A stretch of DNA of 64,000 nucleotides from Siphonodentalium dalli (taxonomy: Eukaryota; Mollusca; Scaphopoda; Gadilida; Siphonodentaliidae): positions 35,374,732-35,438,731 of the forward strand of contig CP136065.1 of the NCBI GenBank assembly GCA_032622095.1, given 5' to 3'. Positions 15,101-24,100 of the stretch are shown here, one piece after another. Each line of letters starts with the position of its first letter. The first letter of the stretch is position 1. Both the position numbers and the translations under genes were made by a program. The notes under the pieces are model-generated. The model searched no databases and was not told where the DNA came from. It saw only the letters and a list, made by a program, of their open reading frames with translations.

Positions 15101-18100
15101 CTTGTTGTAGGTAAGCTGTTTAGGTCGGCTGACTTACCGTTTGTGGTGGAGTTCTTTCTGATGTTCCATGCTGATAAACCAATCGACTGGCTGCTTGATC
15201 ACATTCTATTTGTCAAAGTCTGCAGTCCTGAAAAAGATCTGGTATGTCTTTAATTTTACCCTTTCTATACTAAATACCCATTTTTCGTATGTCTGTCGTC
15301 TGCACTTTTTTTCCTGAACATCCCTCCAAATGAATAATAGACCATTCCAATGTATACTTTTATAACTGAGTGGGAGAATCCATTTAGTAAAGAAAGGTTA
15401 AGGTGACAAGTAATATTCAAGCCTCAAACCTAGTAATTTATCACTCAGCAAGCCTGAAAATAGTGTCTGTCATTTGCAGAATGAGGTCCCCTGAGAGTGA
15501 ATTTAGTGACGCTATCCCACATAGCAGGCTAGCATTACTAAATTCACCCTCTGGGAACCTCATTCTGCATGGCCTCATCTGCTATGGGAGACATAGACTC
15601 AGATTGAAGTTCCAAAATGAAGCAATTTGTGATGTACACCCATTTGCAACCTCGATTATGCAATGTGTCATCTGCCAATTTGGGGATATAGAGAAACTAA
15701 ATTAAGAAAGAAATTGAATAGAAATAGAAATTTGATAATTAAGAAACTTTCGAGAGAAGATGAGGCCTAAGCAGAATGAGGTCCCCAGAGGGTGAATTTA
15801 GTGATGCTAGCCTGCTATGCGGGATAGCGTCACTAAATTCACCCTCTGGGGACCTCATTCTGCAAAAAACAGGCACATCAAACTCAAACTTGGCTTGTTC
15901 CTGGAATTACAGTGTTCTTGCTGTGTCATATTTACTAATCCGCTTGCCACATGTGTGACATACGCATTCCATTGAGGTCACACAACATAAATGATGATCT
16001 CCTGAACCATACAACCTGCACTATAAAATAAAAGCATCAGCACACCACACATGACAAAACAGTACTAGGTATAACTTCATGTCTGAAGATTACACCCACA
16101 GTGCTAACAGAATTGCGGATGAAGATGGACAACTCTAAAATCAAGTAGTATTACAGCCAAATTTCGTGATTCTCAAGTGATAATAAGGCCATATTTCGTT
16201 GAACAACATGTTGATAAATAACACGTTTAGGGAAATTTTATACCATAATTGATAGCAGTTAGCATTGTTTTGTTGCAATTAATAAATTCTGATAACTAAA
16301 GCATATTTTGAAGAATTGTTGTTGTTGTTGGAATATGATTATATGGGGACCTTCAAATCGGATTGAGTACCTTTAATATATACTTCCAGAGGCACTGCAA
16401 CAGGATGAAGGCTGATTATAGACGCCGATATAAACCATCATTATTCCAGCATGTCGGGACACAGTCTTCCCTCAAGGGAAAAGTCCAAAAACTTAAGGTA
16501 TCACTTTAATATGGTTTTTTCAACAAATATTCTTCTATTAGTCTATATGTCTTGTTTCATAGGCACACCTGGATATAGTGTGTCTGAAATTTCAGAATGA
16601 GGTCCCCAGACGGGGAATTTAGTGCTGCTATCCCACACGGTGGGCTAGCATCACTAAATTCACCCTCTGGAGACTTTATTCTGGTAGGGCCTCAACTGCT
16701 ATGGGAGATCTAGGATCAGACTGAAGTTCCCCAGTTGAAGTTGGTGATGTTCACAGAGGAGTCACCTCGATTATGCAATTTATCTTCTGTAAGTTAGGAG
16801 ATATAGAAACTTCCCAGAAGGGAAAAAGTAACTAAAAACTATGTTAATTTGAGACTATAGATACTTATTAGAAGATGAGGCCTAAGCAGAATGAGGTCTC
16901 CTGAGGGTGAATTTAGTGATGCTAGCCCACTGTGTGGCGTAGCATCACTAAATCCCCCTCTCGGGACCTCATTCTTCAAATGTCAGACACACGATGAAAT
17001 GCTGTAAAACAATTGACTGTCAATTAATAAGCCATTATGAAAATATATTGATAAATTTAATTGTTATTAATTGTTGACACTCTGTCCTTTCTGTTAAGAA
17101 AACACAGTGCGAGCAATTATTTACACCCACAATTCAGAATATGGGGGAAAATTGCTCCTGTCATATAATCATTAGGTTGGCTTTTCTCAGACAAAGTTTA
17201 ATCATGCACTTGGACATGCTCATAACTATTAACCCTTCCATGACGGGAGCTGCACTGGTGCAGCATTAAAGATCTTGTGCCAGTGCATTCTCTTATATAT
17301 GCGAAATAAGAGAATTTACTGGCTTACACAGTCAAGGTAAATATTGTTAGGCCAATGTTTTCGCTTATATATGCAAGGCTTCCTATGGAAGACTCTCATA
17401 TTTAAGAGAATACATTGGCTGAACAATATTTACCTAAAACATCGTAAGCCAGTGCATTCTCTTATATATGTGAGGCTCCATATGGAAGACTTGTGTATAT
17501 ATAAGAGAATGCACTGGCACAGGATCTTTAAAGCTGTACCAGCGCAGCTCCCGTCATGAATCTCATCAAAAGGTTAATTTGGAAGGAGGGATAAGGTAGC
17601 TTGATAAATACGCAAAATATTAATCTATATATTTATTACATTCCAATGTGTGATTTACCTTGATTTCTCGAGTGATTATAAACGATAATTTCACTAGTGA
17701 TTATGTAACTTTTAACTAATGTGCTATGTATTGGCACATGATCATTAACGCTACACCACCGCAGCTCACATCATGAAAGGTTTTAAATTATAAGTAAATA
17801 ACTCTTGGTTCAACTAAATTTATGAACTACTTAGTGACTAAAAGTTTCAAGACAGATTTACTATAACACGCTGCACACGTTATAGAATTTGTCTTCAAAC
17901 CTTTGGGATCTAACTGCATAAACTTATTAAATCAAAACCCGTTATTTCATAATTATACCCCCCGCAACAAGCTATGAGGGGGGTATATAGGAATCAGCTT
18001 GTCTATCCGTCTGTCTGTCGAGATGTCTATCTGTCTGTCGGGGTGTAGACTCAACTTTGTCCGAGCTTTTATTCCTATCTTTTTTTGGTCATTTTTTTTG

Positions 18101-21100
18101 GCATAAATATTTAGTACCATTGCCATGGGAACCTGTACATCTGCGATTATGAGGTCCATCAGACTTTTTTTGTGAAGTTATTCCCCTTTTTTGACTTAAA
18201 AATTTCCACAACATGCAGAATTTTGTCCGAGCTTATATTCCTACATTTTCTGGTTATATTTAAAAAAAACTTGGCACAGAGGCTGATTGGCCAATTTTAT
18301 TTGCAGTTTTTCTCATTGCTGCCATGGGGGTATCCTTCGTCCCATTGGGACAACCCACCTCTAGGTTACACTGGTGTAAATGTTTTCCATAGGCCTCAGT
18401 GCTAACGTTTAGCGTATGCTGTTGGCAATATAAATTTTGGGTCCAAATTTTTTTTAAATCTGAAAAATTGACATTTGGGGAAACTTTTTACACAAAAAAC
18501 TCATGTCAGTCTAGCAGGGAATTCGCTTTTAAATCTTGTGTCACTAAAAAGGGTTAATTCCTGTGCCAATGACTATTTTACCTATGGGAAACCATAGGGA
18601 AGAGGTATGATGATTTTTTATGCAAAAAGCACACAAGGCTATTGACAATCAGGGCCCAGTGTCTATTTTATTCTCGCCTACATATATTCCTCCCGCATCC
18701 GCTAGATGTCACTCCGAACCCTATTTACCTCTAGGTCTCTCTGTTACTGATCTTTTTTTCTATATCTCTCTTTTCAGGATAAGGATTTTGGTAAACAGGG
18801 TATACATAGGGTACACGTCAATCCTCCTGCCTTGGTGCTAACTAGTCTAAAAGTCTACCAAACTTACTCGCTACATAAGTCATATGTTGGCGAGAGATTC
18901 TTCTGGGCGTATCCTCCGGAGGTTGGAGATACGCTCGAATTTAAATTCACAGATCCAACAGTAATAAAACAGTAAGTATGATTAACCCTTTACCCAACAA
19001 ACCGGCCAAAACCGGCCAAATAAAGCTTCAACAGCCTAAAATATCTTCGGTCTGTCTCAATAGAACCATACAAATATGGATATCATTGGAACCGGCTCCT
19101 TGACCACATTGTGATAGTTATAGTTATGCCCTGTGCCAATGCATTCTCTTATATATGCGAGTCGACCATAGGTCGCCTCGCATATATAAGAGAATGCATT
19201 GGCCTAAAAAAAATCTTTTTTTAACACTTTTTACCATTTTTTCTTACATTCTTTAACAATTTTATAATTTGTAATGTGTTAAGCCAATGCATTCTCTTAT
19301 ATATGCGAGGCGACCTATGGTCGACTCGCATATATAAGAGAATGCATTGGCACAGGGCCCTTCTGTTGGGTAAAGGGTTAATCCTGGAGTTTATCTAAGG
19401 CATTGACCCTTTTATGACAGGAGCTGCACTGGTGCAGCATTAAAGATCATGTGCCAGTGCATTCTCTTATATATGTGAGTCTCCCATAGGGAGCCTTGCA
19501 TATATAACAGAATGCACTGGCTTACAAGGTGAAGGTAAATATTGTTAGGCCAATACATTCTCTTATATATGTGACTCTCCCATAGGGAGCCTTGCATATA
19601 TAAGAGAATGCACTGGCTTACAATGTCAAGGTAAATATTGTTATGCCAATACATTCTCTTATATATGTGAGTCTTCCATAGGGAGCCTTGCATATATAAC
19701 AGAATGCACTGGCTTACAAGGTCAAGGTAAATATTGTTAGGCCAATACATTCTCTTATATATGTGACTCTCCCATAGGGAGCCTTGCATATATAAGAGAA
19801 TGCACTGGCTTACAATGTCAAGGTAAATATTGTTATGCCAATACATTCTTTTATATATGTGAGTCTTCCATAGGGAGCCTCGCATATATAAGAGAATGCA
19901 CTGGCTTAGAGGGTCTAGGTAAATATTGTTAGGCCAATGCACTGGCGCAGGGTTTTCGTTAAATTTCAGGAAGCTCCGGTCATGGAAGGGTTAAAGATAT
20001 AGTGCACGCTTAGTTCTGTGAAACATGTGATATGTTTTGTCATAAGTGGATTGTCGGCCCTTAAAGACATATTCTGCGCTTAGTGCTATGAATCGAGTGA
20101 TATGTGGGCTGCCAGTAGGGTTGCAACCTGACGCCCACCTCACGATTCGATACATATCACAACTTTTTGCTACGATACGATACATATCGCGATACATTTC
20201 AGACTGAAAATTACAACTTTTTCATATTGTTTTGGTGTCAGTTTTCCACACACGGTCTTTCTCAAAGGCACAAAACTGAAGTGTTTCCATACAGGCGATT
20301 TAAATTTCCTTGGCGGCATGACAATTTTTGGAGTTGCCCCGCCTCCGACCAGCTGAGAACATGCAATTTTATCATGGTTTGGACATGTTATTGATTTTAA
20401 AATACAAAGGTCATCAAGACATGGACCATTGTGACAGCGGATGAGCAACAATTTTGATTGGTTAACAGAACAGGAAACTACAGAATTATTGCGGTTGCAG
20501 CCAATGAAAAGTGTCCTCTCAGAGTGCTTGGGCATGCGTTTTGACAAAAAAAAAATGTTTCTAAAATGTACCAGAATAATTATGGAACAAACCACGTATA
20601 TAGCACCGCCAGTAAACATCGCATTTCACTGAAACCGCGTTGAGTCTTTGTAGCCCTAGTTGCCAGGCACTTTACCCAGTAAAAGAATGCAGCATTTAAA
20701 TATTACCATAATACAAACCACACCGATCATACCATTTCAAAAAAACATAGCGTCTGACTTACGCGCAGTTGTAAATCTTTTATTATAATTTCCCCCCTCA
20801 AATGAAGCGTGGCAGTTGATGTAGAAATGTGTTCCGTACGTAACAACAGCTGGATTTAAATGATCATTGGCAGTGCGGATGAACTACCAAGCGGGGGAAA
20901 GGATATCCACATAGAACGGGTTCTGTCAGTCTATTTTTATTCAAGAGTTATTCCCCTTAGAATGAAAGCATTCATGCCAACTTAGCATCTCTGTTTCTGA
21001 GTTCATATGTCATGATCTTTAGTATACTCATGAAGTTGAAAGAGTGGAACATATCCACATGCAGGAATATACTCATGCCAGGCAAGCCTGAGTTTAGTGT

Positions 21101-24100
21101 GCCTGTCATTTGCATAGCGGGCTAGCATCACTAAATTCACCCTCTGAGGACCGCATTCTGCTTAGGCCTTATCTTAGTGTCTTTTTATATTTCTTTTTTA
21201 GTTTAGTTTCTCTATATCCCCAAATTGGCAGATGACACATTGCATAATCGAGGTTACCAGTGGGTGTACATCACAATATTCACCATTTGGGAACTTCATG
21301 CATAATGCATAAATGCATAATTGAGGTGTACAATGAGTGAACATCACCAACTTTAACTGTGGAACTTCAATCTGATCCTAGGTCTCCCATAGAAGTTGAG
21401 GCCTAAGCAGAATGAGGTCCCCAGAAGGTGAATATGGTGATGCTAGCCCGCTATGTGGGATAGAGTCACTAATTTCATCCTCTGGGAACCTCATTCTGCA
21501 AATGACAGGCACACTAAATTCAGGCTTTCCGATGAATGGCAACAATCCATATTTCCGACTAAATCCTTAAAAGTTACCCATAATTCTGCTGTGGTTAAGG
21601 GGTCGATTAATTAGAGCATTACTGTATGTCTTTGAAATGAAAGCCATTATAGAAGAACAACGGGAGGGGACTCAGCCCAACAGCATGAACCCAACCGATA
21701 TTCCAAGATTTGTGGACTGAGAAGACTTTGTCTACTGTTTTGATTGTAGTTATTAGTTTAGTCGAGTTTTTCAAAAACTCGACTTATGGTTTGGCGAGGG
21801 ACGGTTGGCGGGCGGGCGGCAGGCGGGCGGACCTAAAGAATGCTTTATAACTTTAACATTTGTGAACGGATTCAAAAAAAAATTGGTATGGCAATTGCTC
21901 CCAATGACTATTTACTGCCTGTAGAAAATGGGTCATGTCCGAACTTTTTTACAAGAGTTATCCATCTTAGATGGTTTTTAGTTAAGTTTTTCACCGATAG
22001 CGCGATAACTCACGCAAATATTAACCAATTTCAACAATATTTGGTATATGAGACTCTTGCAACAATATCTCGGATGAGTTCGAAAACCAGGTTTTTCCAA
22101 AAAAAATTCGCGAAGTTATGGGTCTTAGTTTGTCTATTTTTAGCAATTTTATCACCGTTAGCGCGATAACTCGATGAAATATTAACTGATTTCAACAATA
22201 TTTGGTGTGTGAGTCTCCTGCAACAATATCTTGGACGAGTTCGAAAACCAGGTTTGTCCGAGTTTTTTTCGCGGAGTTATGGGTCTTAGTTTGTCTATTT
22301 TTAACAATGTTATCACTGTTAGCGCGATAACTCGATGAAATATAAACCGATCTCAACAATATTTGGTGTATGAGTGTCCTGCAACAATATCTCGGACGAG
22401 TTCGAAAACCAGGTTTGTCCAAATTCTTTTTGCGGAGTTATGGTTCTTAGTTTGTCTATTTTTTAACAATTTTATCACTGTTAGCGCGATAACTCGATGA
22501 AATATTAACCGATTAAAACAATATTTGGTATATGAGTCTATTGCAACAATATCTTTGACGAGTTCAAAAACCTGGTTTGTCCAAATTTTTTTTCCAGAGT
22601 TATGGGTCTTAGTTTGTCTAATTTAATCACAATTTTATCACCGTTCGTGCGATAACTCTATGAAATATTAACGGATTCAATTGATATTTGGTATATAGGT
22701 CTATTGCAATAATATACCACCGTCCAACTTTTTTTCTCGGGGGTTGTGCACCTTATTGGCAGAAGTTTGGTTCGACTGCCAAAAAACTCGACAAAAGCAT
22801 CTTAGATGCGTACCCCTTGTTTGTTTAGGAGTGGTAATGTTGATCACCCTCATGGCGTGTCGTATCATTTCATCCTGAGTTTAGTGTGCCTGTCATTTGC
22901 AGAATTAGGTCCCCAGAGGGTGAATTTAGTGATGCTATCACACATAGCAGGCTAGCATAACTAAATTCACACTCTGGGGACCTCATTCTGCTTAGGCCTC
23001 AATTTCTCCTGAAAGTTTCTTTATTATAAAATTTCTATAGAAACTTCTTAACATAGATTCTATTTCTTTTTTAGTTTAGTTTCTCTGTATCCCCAAATTG
23101 GCAGAAACACATTGCATAATCGAGGTTCTCAATGGGTATACATCACAATATTACCATTTGGGCACTTCAGTCTGAGTCTGTCTCCCATAGCAGATGATGC
23201 CATGCAGAATGAAGTCCCCAGAGGTGAATTTGGTGATGCTAGCCCGCTATGTGGGATAGTGTCTTTAAATCCACCCTCTGGGAACCTCATTCTCCAAATG
23301 ACGGGCACACTAAACTCAGGCTTGATTTTATAACATTGTTTTTATCTTATCCCATTTCTCATTGCAGTTATTTGTTTCGGAGTGGTGAATTTGGTGATGC
23401 TAGCCCATTACGTGGGATAGTGTCTTTAAATCCACCCTCTGAGAACCTCATTCTCCAAATGACGGGCACACTAAACTCAGGCTTGATTTTATAACATTGT
23501 TTTCATCTTATCCCATTTCTCATTGCAGTTATTTGTTTCGGAGTGGTAACGTCGATCACCCCGGAGATAAGTTTATTAACACTACCGTCGAGCTACTGCC
23601 TTATACAAAGCCACAGGATGGCAAAGACCTGATTGACCTGGGCTACACACAGGTCGACAGCGACTACTTCCTCGTTAATCTGTTCAACTCCGAAGGCGTG
23701 GCCGAGGGGGGTGTCGATGAGAGATTTGGAAAATTGGCATCCATCAGATTACGTTCCATTTCCAAGGGCGACACCTGGGTTATACTTAGTGAGGTGAGTG
23801 GTCATAACAGCCGTAACACCAGCAGAAAGATATTTAACACTTTTTGAGTAGAACATTTATGTCGCCTTAAGATTGATATGGGTCAGACAACATTTATTGT
23901 CCCCCGAAAAAAAATTCGGGGGACTTTAGAAATCTGTCTGTCTGTCAGTCCCAGATGGTTTCCGGATGATAAATTTAGTTTTAGTTATCTGATTGTTTTC
24001 ACATTTCAAATACAGGTCAAGCTCAAATTTGGGTTCAGTCCACCCATTTGTGCCAGAGTTATGGTCCTTGTCGACTTATAATTTGTTCATTTATAATATG

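Larger units (their letters stand above)
13226..15110 (+). other. MGAT4 intron (1.9 kb)
   Basis: Contains a TTAA-B2 element (13661-13941), a PalA copy (13990-14202), a short direct duplication (14283-14357) and foldback F (14406-14544). I see nothing in 14545-15110. Confidence 0.85.

Noticed and set aside
19412-19942. A 176-codon open frame on the minus strand, the longest in the window
   Set aside because: It reads straight through five tandem copies of the B2 hairpin and its linker. The peptide is a repeated [10 protein letters not shown] / [10 protein letters not shown] pattern that also appears from every other B element, so it is a repeat artefact.
20170-20619. A 149-codon minus-strand frame inside the hAT-like element, possibly a transposase piece
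   Set aside because: No recognisable hAT motifs (no C-terminal dimerisation-like block), and a + strand frame overlaps it. Probably chance within a short non-autonomous element.
23249-23494. An 81-codon frame containing YLFRSG, looking like an alternative MGAT4 exon
   Set aside because: It is the duplicated exon start followed by FB-C repeat DNA and a stop. Kept as a decoy/pseudo-exon rather than a coding exon.
23226-23547. A link between the 161 bp duplication at exon g and the 161 bp core units of the nearby HINE element
   Set aside because: The sequences are unrelated; the equal length looks like coincidence.
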